Source of the DNA: Thermotogaceae bacterium
GTDB taxonomy: Bacteria; Thermotogota; Thermotogae; MWEM01
DNA: 44,045 bases
Assembly (NCBI GenBank): GCA_012744415.1
Contig: JAAYCF010000001.1
Location: 1-44,045, forward strand
Direction of reading: 5' to 3'
Part shown: one piece after another, positions 16,405 through 26,208 of the stretch
Position numbering within the stretch: position 1 is the first letter of the stretch
Layout: each line of letters opens with the position of its first letter
The notes under the pieces: model-generated
Databases searched by the model: none
What the model was told of the DNA's origin: nothing
The model's input: the letters and a program-made list of their open reading frames with translations, nothing else
Program-made: the position numbers and the translations under genes

Positions 16405-17655
16405 ATGGAAGAGATCCGATTATTAACGGTGGATGAATCCAACACGTACCTCAAACTCAATCACATGGCCTACCCTCGATTCCCCATCACGCCGGAGCGA
16501 CGAGAAAAGCTTCAGACCCGTTTGCGGGATAACGGGCCGGACTCTCCGAGCCAACTATACGGGTATTTTTCTCAGGATCAGCTGTTGGGGTCGATGATCC
16601 TCTATTCGTACACGATAAATGTCTATGGGCATTTCATCCCGGCTTGCGGGATCGGGGGGGTAGCCGTTCATTTGATGCATAAGAAAGAGCATATCGCGAA
16701 AACAATGATCTCTTATGCCCACGACCTGGCGCATCGGCGGGGACAAAACCTCGTGTTGTTGTATCCTTTCCGACCGGATTTTTACGCGAAAATGGGATAC
16801 GGAATCGGGCCGAAACGCTTTCGGTATGTTCTAAAGCCTACGGCTTTCCCGTCCGATTCAAAGAAGACGCATCTGGAGACGCTAAACGAAGCCGACGTCC
16901 AACGGACGCTCGATAGTTATCACCGGGTCTATCAAAAAACACACGGACTTATTGCTAAATCCAAAAAAGAAATGACCATGCTCCTATCAAGTCCCGAGAA
17001 TTACGCGGTGGGGTTTTCCGAAAGCGGAACGCTCCGCGGATACCTGGCTTTTCAGTTTGAAAACGCTTCCGAAACGAACTTCGTGAAGAATAATATGGTG
17101 ATTCTTGAATGGGTGAACGAAAACAGATATGTTTTCGAGGAGATGTGCGCGTTTTTAAACAGCCAGAGCGACCAGATTCATCGCATCATCGTAGGAACTG
17201 AAGACGAGTCCTTTCATCTTTTACCGTCTGACCCAAGAGATGGCTCCGATGAACTCATTCCTTCGGTATACCATCAATGCGGCACCTTCGGAGTCGGGTT
17301 GATGTATCGCCTATTGGATCCGGCCGCTTTTATTGAAGCGACTGCGAAAGATACGATTCCCGAAACTCCTCCGACTGCGTTTATCCGATGGGAGATTCAA
17401 GATCCGTTTTTCTCAAATGGAAACCAAACGATCGCTACCGCGCTTCACGAAGGACGCCTGTATCTAACCAGCCGTCCCTCCTCAGTCACGATACGGATTG
17501 GGATCGCCGAATTCTCCTCGTTACTGATGGGATGCTGCGATTTACGCGCCTTGCAGGAGTATGGAAAGATAACGATCGACTCCCAGGAAGACTGCGAGAA
17601 AATTGCGCGTTCTTTCCGCGGAAACCCGAAACCGATTTGCAAGACGGATTTCTAA
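16405..17655 (+). CDS. Eis-like GNAT acetyltransferase
   Basis: The protein has 416 residues from ATG 16405 (ribosome site GGGAGGAAGA). The N-terminal GNAT domain holds the acetyl-CoA-binding region CGIGGVAVHLMHKKEHIAKTMISYAHDLAHRRGQNLVLLYPFRPDFYAKMGYGIG (about residues 74-130). A second GNAT-like domain follows and a sterol-carrier-like C-terminal domain ends the chain. This three-part layout and length match the Eis family. Eis ends in a Phe whose carboxylate acts as catalytic base, and this protein also ends in Phe. Family members acetylate amines, including aminoglycosides and peptides; the substrate here is unknown. Confidence 0.82.
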   Translation: MEEIRLLTVDESNTYLKLNHMAYPRFPITPERREKLQTRLRDNGPDSPSQLYGYFSQDQLLGSMILYSYTINVYGHFIPACGIGGVAVHLMHKKEHIAKTMISYAHDLAHRRGQNLVLLYPFRPDFYAKMGYGIGPKRFRYVLKPTAFPSDSKKTHLETLNEADVQRTLDSYHRVYQKTHGLIAKSKKEMTMLLSSPENYAVGFSESGTLRGYLAFQFENASETNFVKNNMVILEWVNENRYVFEEMCAFLNSQSDQIHRIIVGTEDESFHLLPSDPRDGSDELIPSVYHQCGTFGVGLMYRLLDPAAFIEATAKDTIPETPPTAFIRWEIQDPFFSNGNQTIATALHEGRLYLTSRPSSVTIRIGIAEFSSLLMGCCDLRALQEYGKITIDSQEDCEKIARSFRGNPKPICKTDF

Positions 17656-17656
17656 A

Positions 17657-18154
17657 TTAAAAATGAAAACGCACGCCGAGATCGACGGAGACGAAAAACC
17701 GATTATCCTCTCCGAAGAGACTAACGGACGGACGAACCTGCCCATAAATCTCCACATGGTTTTTCCCGTTTAGCGGAATCGGATAGTACAAGCCGATTGG
17801 AAATTCGATCGCGGTCAAAGAAGCGAGGGTCTTTTTTCCCTCTTCTTCTTCCGACAGCCATAAGACTTCACATAACCCGCCGCCTACGTAGATGGGCAGG
17901 TAGTTGCCCTTGCCGATCGGTAGAAGTTTCCTAAAAAAATAGACCAGATCCAGGTTGAGGTAGATACCCTTGGGATTCCACAAGAAGGCATACCCGGCTC
18001 CCCCTTGGAGCGACATCTCATAAGTCATTTCGTAGCGGAAATTGAGTCCGGAAGGCTGTCCGACGCCAACTCCGATACCAAAACTATCGGCGCTGACGGT
18101 GACGGCGCACAGCAGCGCGACCACAAAAAAAGCCGTTAGCAGTACTCTTTTCAC
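17657..18154 (-). CDS. small exported beta-barrel-like protein
   Basis: This 165-residue protein starts with GTG 18154, which overlaps the pyrG stop (18151-18153) and has GGGGGG seven bases upstream. The signal peptide MKRVLLTAFFVVALLCAVTVSA is followed by alternating beta strands (SFGIGVGVGQPSGLNFRYEM, VEIYGQVRPSVSLFG) and ends VDLGVRFHF. The C-terminal Phe and glycine and aromatic content suggest an outer-membrane barrel. No named family is recognised. It is translationally coupled to pyrG, and its 3' end meets the acetyltransferase gene with one base between. Confidence 0.65.
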   Translation of the reverse strand: MKRVLLTAFFVVALLCAVTVSADSFGIGVGVGQPSGLNFRYEMTYEMSLQGGAGYAFLWNPKGIYLNLDLVYFFRKLLPIGKGNYLPIYVGGGLCEVLWLSEEEEGKKTLASLTAIEFPIGLYYPIPLNGKNHVEIYGQVRPSVSLFGEDNRFFVSVDLGVRFHF

Positions 18155-19755
18155 AATGACCCCCCTTTAGATTCTCCATTGATGGAACGTATAAACGATA
18201 GGAATAGCGGGTGCGGATGACCCACTTTGGATTGGAATTCCGGATGATATTGCACGCCAATGAAAAACGGATGGTCTTCCAATTCGACGGATTCCACGAA
18301 CTCGCTCTTCGATCCAACGATCAAACAAGGATCGGGATCTTCGGGTCTCACTTCTTCCCTAAACTTCAAAAATGGTCGGCAAAGCTCCCAGTTCACCTCA
18401 TATCGGTGCCGATGTCGCTCATAGGCCTCTTCCTGGCGCCCGTAAACTTCGTAAAGCTTCGTATTCTTGAATATCGGCGTGCGTTGCGCCCCCAAACGCA
18501 TCGTGCCGCCCATTTGCAAGATCTTTTTCTGATCCTCCATCATATCGATGAGCGGAAGTTTGGTTTCCGGGTCAAATTCAGAGGAGTCGGCTTCTTTCCA
18601 TCCGATCTGGTTTCGCGCGAATTCCAGGATCATCAACTGCATTCCGAGGCAGATCCCGAGAAGAGGCTTTAGGCGCTCGCGCGCATAACGGATCGCTTTT
18701 AACTTCCCCTCGATGCCGCGCTTTCCGAACCCGCCCGGAATGATCAGCCCCCCGAATTCATTTAGGAGAAGGTGGATCTCCTCTTCATTCATTTCTTCCA
18801 ATTCTTGGGCATCCAGAAGGGTCGGTTTTTCTACCCCGCATAGAAAGATCGATTCGATGATGCTTTTATAGGCGTCATCCGTCCCCAAGTACTTTCCGAT
18901 AATGCCGATTTTTAGCGGTTTGAACATGGTCGGATAATCCCAATGGAAATCTTGGGAGGCGGTCAATTGAAGACGATCTAGTATGATCGTGTGGAAGCGC
19001 ATATTATGGAGATTCCGGGGAACCTCGTAGACGTTTTTGTTGTCCGGCAGATTGATCACCATCTCCGGCTTAATGCCGGCGAACAACGCGATCTTCCGTA
19101 TCTCGGGCGGTTCAATCGGCAATTCACTTCTGGCTGCGATAATGTCCGGTTGAATCCCGATTCTTCTTAAAAGTTGAATCGACTGTTGGGTTGGTTTGGT
19201 TTTGAATTCGCTCGTGACTTTCAGGTAGGGAACGTAGGTGATATGGATGAATAGGAAGTTGTCTTTTCCTTTTTCCAGAACCATCTCCCGAATGGCTTCG
19301 AGAAAAACCTCTCCCTCGATATCGCCCACCGTGCCGCCGATCTCTATGATCACAACCTCGGCGTCGATCTGATTCAGCCTTTCTTTGACTTCACCTGTTA
19401 CGTGCGGGACGATTTGAACGGTTGACCCAAGGTATTTTCCACCCCGTTCCTTGGCAATGACGGAAGAATAGACTTGGCCGGCGGTGATGTTGTTCTCTTT
19501 CCGCATATTGAGTCCGATAAAGCGTTCGTAATGCCCAAGATCCAAATCGGCTTCGTACCCGTCCTCAGTGACAAAAACCTCTCCGTGCTGGTTCGGGTTC
19601 ATCGTTCCGGCATCCACGTTCAAATAGGGGTCGATCTTAACCCCCAACACGTGTATTCCCAACTCCTTCAACAACCGTCCGGTAGAAGCGGACAGAATCC
19701 CTTTGCCGATACCGCTTAAGACGCCACCGGTCACGACGATATATTTTTTTGCCAC
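18151..19755 (-). CDS. pyrG: CTP synthase
   Basis: The protein has 534 residues and converts UTP to CTP with ATP and glutamine. I choose GTG 19755 (giving MAKKYIVVTGGVLSGIGKG) over TTG 19764 because GGGGGG sits nine bases before it. The synthetase domain shows GGVLSGIGKG, the Mg/nucleotide-binding region and TVGDIEGEVFLEAIREM. The glutaminase domain has the catalytic Cys in LLGICLGMQLM and the His-Glu pair in VQYHPEFQSK. It is preceded by an extended -10 promoter. Confidence 0.97.
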   Translation of the reverse strand: MAKKYIVVTGGVLSGIGKGILSASTGRLLKELGIHVLGVKIDPYLNVDAGTMNPNQHGEVFVTEDGYEADLDLGHYERFIGLNMRKENNITAGQVYSSVIAKERGGKYLGSTVQIVPHVTGEVKERLNQIDAEVVIIEIGGTVGDIEGEVFLEAIREMVLEKGKDNFLFIHITYVPYLKVTSEFKTKPTQQSIQLLRRIGIQPDIIAARSELPIEPPEIRKIALFAGIKPEMVINLPDNKNVYEVPRNLHNMRFHTIILDRLQLTASQDFHWDYPTMFKPLKIGIIGKYLGTDDAYKSIIESIFLCGVEKPTLLDAQELEEMNEEEIHLLLNEFGGLIIPGGFGKRGIEGKLKAIRYARERLKPLLGICLGMQLMILEFARNQIGWKEADSSEFDPETKLPLIDMMEDQKKILQMGGTMRLGAQRTPIFKNTKLYEVYGRQEEAYERHRHRYEVNWELCRPFLKFREEVRPEDPDPCLIVGSKSEFVESVELEDHPFFIGVQYHPEFQSKVGHPHPLFLSFIRSINGESKGGSL

Positions 19756-19783
19756 GCTCTTCAACCCCCCTCACAATACGGAA

Positions 19784-19789
19784 ATTATA
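19784..19789 (-). promoter_or_regulatory. extended -10 promoter of pyrG
   Basis: TATAAT preceded by TGC on the minus strand, with a poor -35. It lies 28 bases before the GTG start at 19755. Confidence 0.5.
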
Positions 19790-20145
19790 GCATAAAATAA
19801 CCCTTTCCAGAGGTTCGGACGGGAAACCGAAAACAAAAAAGGTTCCCGGATCACCAAGCTTTATTTTTGGCTTCTGAACTCGGGAGATTGAAAGGGTTTT
19901 CAGGCGGGACCGGTAAATCGAAACCTTCTCCCTGATTTACGCTGAGAACCAATCTGCCCTATTTGGAGCGTTCTACCCTCAAAACGGGGGCGCGTGTTCT
20001 AAGAAACCACCGTATACCGTGAATGCGTTCCTTAATTTACCGTTAGGAACTCAAGAACGGCCCGTAGGTAAACCCATCCCGTTCAAGCGGACGGATTCAG
20101 TATTGCCGATCTTTATCGAAACACACGGGCTATGAACGGTTATTC
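19790..20145. other. intergenic gap, nothing recognised
   Basis: About 356 bases between the pyrG promoter and the 3' end of the GH42 gene. I see no convincing ORF, RNA gene or U-tract terminator. Short inverted repeats are present, such as TTTACC/GGTAAA and CCGTT/AACGG around 20035-20075, but they do not form a clear terminator. Confidence 0.5.
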
Positions 20146-21885
20146 CTAGTCCTGCAGCCAATAGCGGAGGATCCCGCGCAAGGTTTCGGGTGGAAAGCAC
20201 GTGCCCGTATACAGTAGGCGTCGATCCTCGGAACTTACGATAGCGGGACCGGGATAAGGACCCGCCCATTGCCCCAGGACCCGCCCGGTTCTCAAATCTA
20301 TCTCCTCGTACCAAAGGGATCCTTCGAGGAGCTCTGGCAGCGGTTGGAGGGCGCCGTCGGGCGCTATCCAGCGTACGGGCTGTTTTGAGACCGCGCCGAA
20401 GTCCCGAATTTCAAAGGCGAGCGAGGGAAAGTTGAGACCGAGGCTTCGATCGGAATGGATATGGTTCTTTTCGTTTTTCAAGTCGGAAGCGCATGTCAGA
20501 AACACTTTGCCCGGGAAGGCGTTCAGTTGGCGTCGAATCGGTTCGGGAATACAAATGGCATAAGGCAGCAAAACTCTCTCATATTGCGACAGGTCGCTGT
20601 CCCGAAAGAAGAACTGGATATCATAACCGAGGTTTCTCATCGCGACATAGACTTCGAAAACCTTTTCGACGTAGTTCAAGTCTTTGGTAACCGTGTTAAT
20701 TTGGTGCATCCAGGCGTTTTCATAGTCAAAAAACAACCCGGTTTTTGCGGGTTTTTTTCGAGGTTTTAAATCTTCTGCGGCCAAGTCTTTAACAACGCTG
20801 ATTCGCGGGCTTTTTTCAGGATTTCCGGTATAGTCCAATAACCCGCTGTGGTATTGTTCTGCGCCGCTGTATAAGGGGCGATAACGGAAGTACACGACGT
20901 TTTCGGCTCCGAATGCAAAGGCTTGTTTCGTTGTAGCCCGGAGCCATTCAGGAGGATAGTATTGGTTCCGCTGTTGCCAGTTCACGCGCCCCGGTTGCTG
21001 TTCCATCACGGTAAACGGTTTTTCTTTGAGAGACCACATCAAATCGAAGTTGAATTCCGAAATTAGGGGATCGTACTGCTCCGTCGGTTGATAGTTGTCG
21101 TAAGAGATGAAGTCATATTGTTTCCTAAGCGTGACATAGTCGAGTTCGGTGAAACCAACCATGAAATTATGCGTGATCGGCGCTTCGGAGCCCGCACGAA
21201 TGACGTCGATCTGATCTTGCGCGAAAGTATCGGCAGAATGTGTCGAAAACCGGTAGAAATCCAATACGTGGGTAGGATTGAGCCGCGCATTCGTTCTCCG
21301 AGGGGTGCGGATTTCAGAAAAACTGCCGTATTCCTGTGACCAGAAAACCGTTCCCCAAGACTGATTCAGGGCGGAGACCGTTTGATACTTCCGCTCCAAG
21401 TAATGCTGGAAGGCTTGATCGCATTTCTCACAATAACAGTAGGTCGTATCCTCGCAACCGAATTCATTGTCTATTTGCCAGGCATATAAAGCCGTAGCGT
21501 GTCCGTAACGATTGGCCAAACGCTGGACGATGTCGCGCACGTAAGAGCGGTAGGTCACGCTGTTGAGACAATAATGCCGTCGACTTCCAAACGGTCTCTC
21601 ATGGCCCAAAGCGTCTTTTTGGAGCATATCCGGGTGTTTTCGGGTCAACCAGGCTGGTGGCGTAGCGGAAGGCGTTCCTAAGATAATCTTTAACCCAAGC
21701 GCATCGCAACGCGAGAAAAGTGTATCCAGAAGAGAAAAGTCGTAGACTTCCTCCTTCGGCTCGAGCTTCGACCAAAGGAATTCTCCGACGCGTATCAGCT
21801 CCAATCCGTTGTTTTTCATAATGGATAAATCGGTATCCATCCGCTCCAGCGGCCAATGTTCCGGGTAATAATCAACGCCTAACAT
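20146..21885 (-). CDS. beta-galactosidase, glycoside hydrolase family 42
   Basis: The protein has 579 residues with a strong ribosome site (AGGAGG). It opens LGVDYYPEHWPLERMDTDLSIMKNNGLELIRVGEF, as GH42 enzymes do. The acid/base Glu is E141 in WQIDNEFG and the nucleophile is E295 in VMEQQPGRVNW. The Zn-binding cysteines are present (C106, C150, C152, C155). It lacks a signal peptide, so it acts in the cytoplasm on imported galactosides or arabino-galacto-oligosaccharides. At 579 residues it is shorter than the usual 650-690, mainly at the C-terminal domain. It is the last gene of the lacI-transporter operon. Confidence 0.93.
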   Translation of the reverse strand: MLGVDYYPEHWPLERMDTDLSIMKNNGLELIRVGEFLWSKLEPKEEVYDFSLLDTLFSRCDALGLKIILGTPSATPPAWLTRKHPDMLQKDALGHERPFGSRRHYCLNSVTYRSYVRDIVQRLANRYGHATALYAWQIDNEFGCEDTTYCYCEKCDQAFQHYLERKYQTVSALNQSWGTVFWSQEYGSFSEIRTPRRTNARLNPTHVLDFYRFSTHSADTFAQDQIDVIRAGSEAPITHNFMVGFTELDYVTLRKQYDFISYDNYQPTEQYDPLISEFNFDLMWSLKEKPFTVMEQQPGRVNWQQRNQYYPPEWLRATTKQAFAFGAENVVYFRYRPLYSGAEQYHSGLLDYTGNPEKSPRISVVKDLAAEDLKPRKKPAKTGLFFDYENAWMHQINTVTKDLNYVEKVFEVYVAMRNLGYDIQFFFRDSDLSQYERVLLPYAICIPEPIRRQLNAFPGKVFLTCASDLKNEKNHIHSDRSLGLNFPSLAFEIRDFGAVSKQPVRWIAPDGALQPLPELLEGSLWYEEIDLRTGRVLGQWAGPYPGPAIVSSEDRRLLYTGTCFPPETLRGILRYWLQD

Positions 21886-21938
21886 GCGATGCCTCCTTAT
21901 GGTTTTTCGCGATCAGAACGATCCGTACTGGTACGGGG

Positions 21939-22778
21939 TTACCCTTTTACCGCCCCGACGGTCAATCCTTCGATAAAGTATCGCTGGAAAATCAGAAAGA
22001 CCGCTAACGGTACCGCGGCTGTTATCAGCGAGGCGGCGGCGATCAGATTCCAGCTGCTCACATACTGCCCCTGTAAACTGACTAATCCGACGGTGATGGT
22101 TTTTAATCGATCCGATTGTAGCAGAATCAGGGACCAAAGATAATCGTTCCAAATCCAAGTGAATTCCAAAATGCCCAGTGCGGCGACCGCCGGCACGGAA
22201 AGCGGGAGAGCGATTTTACGGTAGACGGTGAAATCTTTCGCCCCGTCTATCCGGGCGGATTCATAGAGGCTAACCGGGATGGATTTCATAAAATTCCTAA
22301 GAAAAAAAGTGCAAAAGCCCAATTGGAAGGCGATGTGAAACAGAATCAACCCCAAGTGGGTATTATACACTCCAATCGTCTGCGAGAATTTGAACACGGG
22401 GATCAGCAGCATTTGAAAAGGAATGAGCATACCGCCGATAAAAACAAATAGAATCACCTTTGAAAGGCGGAAGGAATAAAACGACAGCGCAAAGGCCGAG
22501 AGCGTAGAGAAGAGCAACGCGCCTAAAACGGACGGCACCGTGACGACGAAGGTATTCCAAAAATAGGTTTTCATGTTCCCGGTATGCCATGCCGAAGAGA
22601 AATTCTCCCAAACGGTCTTTTGTGGAGGCATCCACCAATAACGGCTGCTCATCAACTCATCCATCGATTTCATCGCCGTGAAGGTAGCGATGAAAAATGG
22701 AATCAGCCAGATCACCACGATCAATGTGGCGGTTATATAGAAAAAGCCGATCGTCAACGCTTTTCTTTTCTTGGTCAT
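21939..22778 (-). CDS. sugar ABC permease, MalG type
   Basis: The protein has 279 residues and six predicted membrane segments. The EAA loop is YESARIDGAKDFTVYRKIALPLSVPAVAAL, typical of MalG-family permeases in carbohydrate uptake transporters. It pairs with the MalF-type permease upstream: its ATG overlaps that gene's stop (22775-22778). The transporter probably uses a shared ATPase encoded elsewhere. Confidence 0.93.
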   Translation of the reverse strand: MTKKRKALTIGFFYITATLIVVIWLIPFFIATFTAMKSMDELMSSRYWWMPPQKTVWENFSSAWHTGNMKTYFWNTFVVTVPSVLGALLFSTLSAFALSFYSFRLSKVILFVFIGGMLIPFQMLLIPVFKFSQTIGVYNTHLGLILFHIAFQLGFCTFFLRNFMKSIPVSLYESARIDGAKDFTVYRKIALPLSVPAVAALGILEFTWIWNDYLWSLILLQSDRLKTITVGLVSLQGQYVSSWNLIAAASLITAAVPLAVFLIFQRYFIEGLTVGAVKG

Positions 22779-23881
22779 GACGCGTTCGCCTCCGTTCGAA
22801 GCACATTATTCAGGTAAACGGCGATGAAGCCGAAGGTGATGACGAATTGTATCACGGCGATCGCGGAACCGTATCCCATCCGATAGTTGTGGAAGGACTC
22901 GATATACATGAAATTCGCCAAGACGTTCGAAGAATTGAAAGGCCCCCCACGCGTCATGGAATAGACGATGTCAAAAGCGCGCAAAGAATCGATGATGCTG
23001 ATGGTCATCGCGACGATGGTCGCCGGCTTAAGCATCGGCAGCAAGACGTACCAAAAACGTTGACCCCAACTGGCGCCATCCACAACTGCGGCTTCCACCA
23101 GCTCGGGGGGCACATTTTTCAGGCCGGCCAAGAACAAAACCATCACGTAAGGGATCTGTCTCCAAATCGCGGCGAAGATCAAAGAAAAAGTAACGAAATC
23201 CGGATCGTTGATCCATGGAAAACCTCGTTTAGCGATTCTTGAAATCGTCAGTTGCGGATTCCAATACACCTTAAGCCACTGAGCGGCAGCGATCCAAACC
23301 GCGACGAATAGAAGGGTCACCCAGAGGGTTTTGAAGGCGGATGCCTGTCGGCGTAAAAAGAAGACTTTCGAACAGAATAAGCCGGCCAAGAGGGGGATCA
23401 GCACGAAACAGAAAGCGGAGAACGCCCACTGTTGCAACTCTCCCAGATTGTTGAAACCAAAGAGACGCACGAATGAAGTCAACGCGCCATATTGTGGCTG
23501 GTAGATCCATGACCAAATCTGTCCGATAACGACAAAAGACAAGGTCATCGAAAGATAAAAGAGCGTTTTGTAAACCTTCCCTCCGGGCAACTTCATATCG
23601 AAGAGCAATGCGATGAACAGGCCGCAGGGAACGGGAATGCCTAAAAAAAAGATCATCCAATAGAGATTGTTCCTGATAGAAGTCCAAAAGGTTGCGTCGC
23701 GAAACAACAGCGTAAAGTTATCGAACCCGATCCAGATCGGGTGGGCATCCATTCCATCCCATTTCGTAAAACTGGTCCCAAAGGTTTGGATAATCGGCCA
23801 GATCACCCATAAAACATACATCGTCAGCGGGAGCGCCAGGAAAGCCCAAGGTTTCCACCAGTGTTTTTTCGAAAGCGTCAC
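22775..23881 (-). CDS. sugar ABC permease, MalF type
   Basis: The protein has 368 residues from GTG 23881, with GGAGG ending six bases upstream; the longer frame to 23974 lacks a site. It begins TLSKKHWWKPWAFLALPLTMYVLWVIWP and has several membrane segments. The EAA loop is LVEAAVVDGASWGQRFWYVLLPMLKPATIVAM. An inserted region with extra hydrophobic segments (about 140-205) makes it longer than the usual 300. It sits between the binding protein and the MalG-type permease. Confidence 0.92.
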   Translation of the reverse strand: MTLSKKHWWKPWAFLALPLTMYVLWVIWPIIQTFGTSFTKWDGMDAHPIWIGFDNFTLLFRDATFWTSIRNNLYWMIFFLGIPVPCGLFIALLFDMKLPGGKVYKTLFYLSMTLSFVVIGQIWSWIYQPQYGALTSFVRLFGFNNLGELQQWAFSAFCFVLIPLLAGLFCSKVFFLRRQASAFKTLWVTLLFVAVWIAAAQWLKVYWNPQLTISRIAKRGFPWINDPDFVTFSLIFAAIWRQIPYVMVLFLAGLKNVPPELVEAAVVDGASWGQRFWYVLLPMLKPATIVAMTISIIDSLRAFDIVYSMTRGGPFNSSNVLANFMYIESFHNYRMGYGSAIAVIQFVITFGFIAVYLNNVLRTEANAS

Positions 23882-23982
23882 GGTCTTCCTCCTATACCAC
23901 GGGTTTGTCAACTCGATATCCGAAAAGAAACTGGGATCAAAGCGCCCGTAACGGAGCGCCTTGATCCCATGCAAACCGAATA

Positions 23983-25209
23983 CTATTGACCGAAGATGCG
24001 GCGCCTATCAGCTTCGAGATTCTTTAGAATACTATCGATCCGTTCGGGATAAAGCATGAATTCGACAAATCCGTTCATCCCTTTTTCAGCCATTTCGGGA
24101 TCGGAATCTCTGTCATAAAAACCCATGACGCCGGCTGAGTGCATAATCATCGTTAATCCCTTCTTGGCGTGAGCGTTGGGGGGGGCAACAAACTTGTTCG
24201 CTGCTAACCGTCCGAGCTCCTTCGCTGCAAAGGATTGGATCTCTTCGCTGGCTACGAACTTCAGCCATTCGACGGCTTCGGCTTTGTTTTTCGCATTCGC
24301 GGGGATCATCCAGCCATCGATGGGGGTCTCTTCGTAGAGGGGGATGTTGGCATCGATCACAGGGAAGCGGAAGAAATCGATATCCGCGTGGATCTCTTTG
24401 GGCGTGGAATCTTTTAAGAACTGACCCATCAGGTACATGCCGGCTTCCTTCGTAATAAGCGGATTCAATCCTTCTTGCCAGCTTAAGGAGCTGTGATTCT
24501 CCAGGAAATACTCGTTTTCTACAAGCACCTGCCAGTATTCAAAGACTTTTTTGATCTTCGGATCGGTGTAAGGGACTTTGCCGTCCAATACCGGGATGTA
24601 CCAATCGAGGCCGTTGACGCGCATATTGAGATAGTCGAACCAAGCGCCGGTGGTCCAGGAGTACTTCGTGCCGATCGTGATCGGGGTGATCCCTTTTGAC
24701 TTAAAGGTTTCGCAGACTTCTAGGAATTCTTCCCACGTCGTCGGAGGCATCACGCCATTTTCGGCGAAGGTCGATTTTCGGAAGTATACGGCCCACCAAT
24801 ACCAAGAATCGGGTATGAAATAGACGGAGTCTCCGAAAGAACAAGCGCTTTTAAAGGCGGCCGGGAACAACTCTTCGAACTCTTCCTCAAAAACTTCATT
24901 CACCGGATACAGCAGGCCTTTCTCCGCGAAATAGCGCATGCGTTCCCCCGCGAACCACGTGACAACGTCCGGGGCGTTGCTGGAAGGCAACCAAGTTCGA
25001 AGAAGGATCTTGAAATCCTCGTGAGCGAAAATATTCAGCGTGACATCAATGTCGGGGTGGGCGACTTTAAATTTTTCCACAATCAAGTTCAAAACTCTTT
25101 TCGGTTCGGGATCCCCCGTGTTGGAATTAATGACCAGCTGCCGTTTGGCGAATCCACAAACGGCGATCGTCAGAATCAACATGACGAGTACGACTGTTTT
25201 TAACTTCAT
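23983..25209 (-). CDS. sugar ABC transporter substrate-binding protein
   Basis: The 408-residue protein starts at ATG 25209, six bases after GGAGG; an upstream start gives no site. Signal peptide MKLKTVVLVMLILTIAVCGFA precedes a MalE/family-1 binding domain: NLIVEKFKVAHPDIDVTLNIF, APDVVTWFAGERMRYFAEKGLLYPVNEVF, PPTTWEEFLEVCETFKSKGITPITIG and ITKEAGMYLMGQFL. It captures a sugar in the periplasm for the two permeases that follow. The link to GH42 suggests a galactoside, by context only. Confidence 0.93.
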   Translation of the reverse strand: MKLKTVVLVMLILTIAVCGFAKRQLVINSNTGDPEPKRVLNLIVEKFKVAHPDIDVTLNIFAHEDFKILLRTWLPSSNAPDVVTWFAGERMRYFAEKGLLYPVNEVFEEEFEELFPAAFKSACSFGDSVYFIPDSWYWWAVYFRKSTFAENGVMPPTTWEEFLEVCETFKSKGITPITIGTKYSWTTGAWFDYLNMRVNGLDWYIPVLDGKVPYTDPKIKKVFEYWQVLVENEYFLENHSSLSWQEGLNPLITKEAGMYLMGQFLKDSTPKEIHADIDFFRFPVIDANIPLYEETPIDGWMIPANAKNKAEAVEWLKFVASEEIQSFAAKELGRLAANKFVAPPNAHAKKGLTMIMHSAGVMGFYDRDSDPEMAEKGMNGFVEFMLYPERIDSILKNLEADRRRIFGQ

Positions 25210-25228
25210 AACACACCTCCTCAAGGTT

Positions 25229-26197
25229 TTACGCGGTTTCGCGCAATATGATACTGGGTGAAAACTGAATCTTGCCTTCCTCTTTTTTCTCTATCATAAG
25301 GAACAACCGATGAACCATCTCTCGAATGGGGATCTTGATGGTCGTCAGGCCGAGGACTTCGGCTAAAGAAACATCGTCATAACCGATGAGCGGTATCTGT
25401 TTTCCCGGCGAGAGTCCCAGCCCGTGAAGCGCCCGAAGAGCCCCCATCGCCATCCAATCGTTATAGCAAAAGATACCGTCGTGTCGATCAGTCAGGAGGC
25501 GCTCGGCTACGTAGCGCGCCGAAACACGCCAGTCGACTTCGAGGTGAACGATTGAAACGTTATCGCGCGTTCCGCCGGCTTCCGTATACCCTTTGATAAA
25601 ACCGCCGATACGCGATAAGGTCGTGGTTTTTTTGGGATGGCCCATCAGAAGCAACGGGCGCACGATCCCCAGATCGGAGAACCGTTTTCCTGCCAACTCT
25701 CCGCCCAGAATGTCTTCTATCCAAATCTCGTTGTAGGGTTTTTTTTCAAAATGAACGCCGAAAGAGACGAAGGGGATCCCCTTCCTCAATAGATTGTCAA
25801 GGTGTTCCGTCCGATATCCTTCGGGCGCGATGATCAAGAGATCCACGAAAGTGGACAACAGGGATTGGATCGCCGCCCTTTCCCCCTCCATCCGTTTGTT
25901 GTTGTCCGCTACGACGACCGAAAGATTTCGGATTCCCGCCTGGTCTTCGATTTCGCCTACCAATTCCGAGTAAAAGGGGTTTTTAATATCGGAAACAACG
26001 ACCCCGATCCGGTTGCTTTGCCCGCCTTTCAAAACCCTTGCGTTTGTGTCGGGGATATATCCTAGTTCGGCGACGAGATCCTGGATTTTTTTACGCGTTT
26101 CAGGCTTGACATCCGGTCGGTTGTTCAGTACGCGGGAGACAGTCATCAGGGAGACATTGGCTTTGATTGCGATGTCTTTTAATGTAATCCGGTTCAC
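25229..26197 (-). CDS. LacI-family transcriptional regulator
   Basis: This 322-residue protein starts at GTG 26197 (GGAGGTGACC ahead), which removes an untypical 52-residue extension. The helix-turn-helix is NRITLKDIAIKANVSLMTVSRVLN, with the hinge-helix region following, and the rest is a periplasmic-binding-protein-like sensor (RIGVVVSDIKNPFYSELVGEIE, PFVSFGVHFEKK, GIFCYNDWMAMGAL, IPLIGYDDVSLAEVLGLTTIKIPI). It probably represses this operon and is relieved by a sugar. The gene that follows starts 19 bases after its stop, so the regulator and transporter are cotranscribed. Confidence 0.93.
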   Translation of the reverse strand: MNRITLKDIAIKANVSLMTVSRVLNNRPDVKPETRKKIQDLVAELGYIPDTNARVLKGGQSNRIGVVVSDIKNPFYSELVGEIEDQAGIRNLSVVVADNNKRMEGERAAIQSLLSTFVDLLIIAPEGYRTEHLDNLLRKGIPFVSFGVHFEKKPYNEIWIEDILGGELAGKRFSDLGIVRPLLLMGHPKKTTTLSRIGGFIKGYTEAGGTRDNVSIVHLEVDWRVSARYVAERLLTDRHDGIFCYNDWMAMGALRALHGLGLSPGKQIPLIGYDDVSLAEVLGLTTIKIPIREMVHRLFLMIEKKEEGKIQFSPSIILRETA

Positions 26198-26208
26198 GGT
26201 CACCTCCG

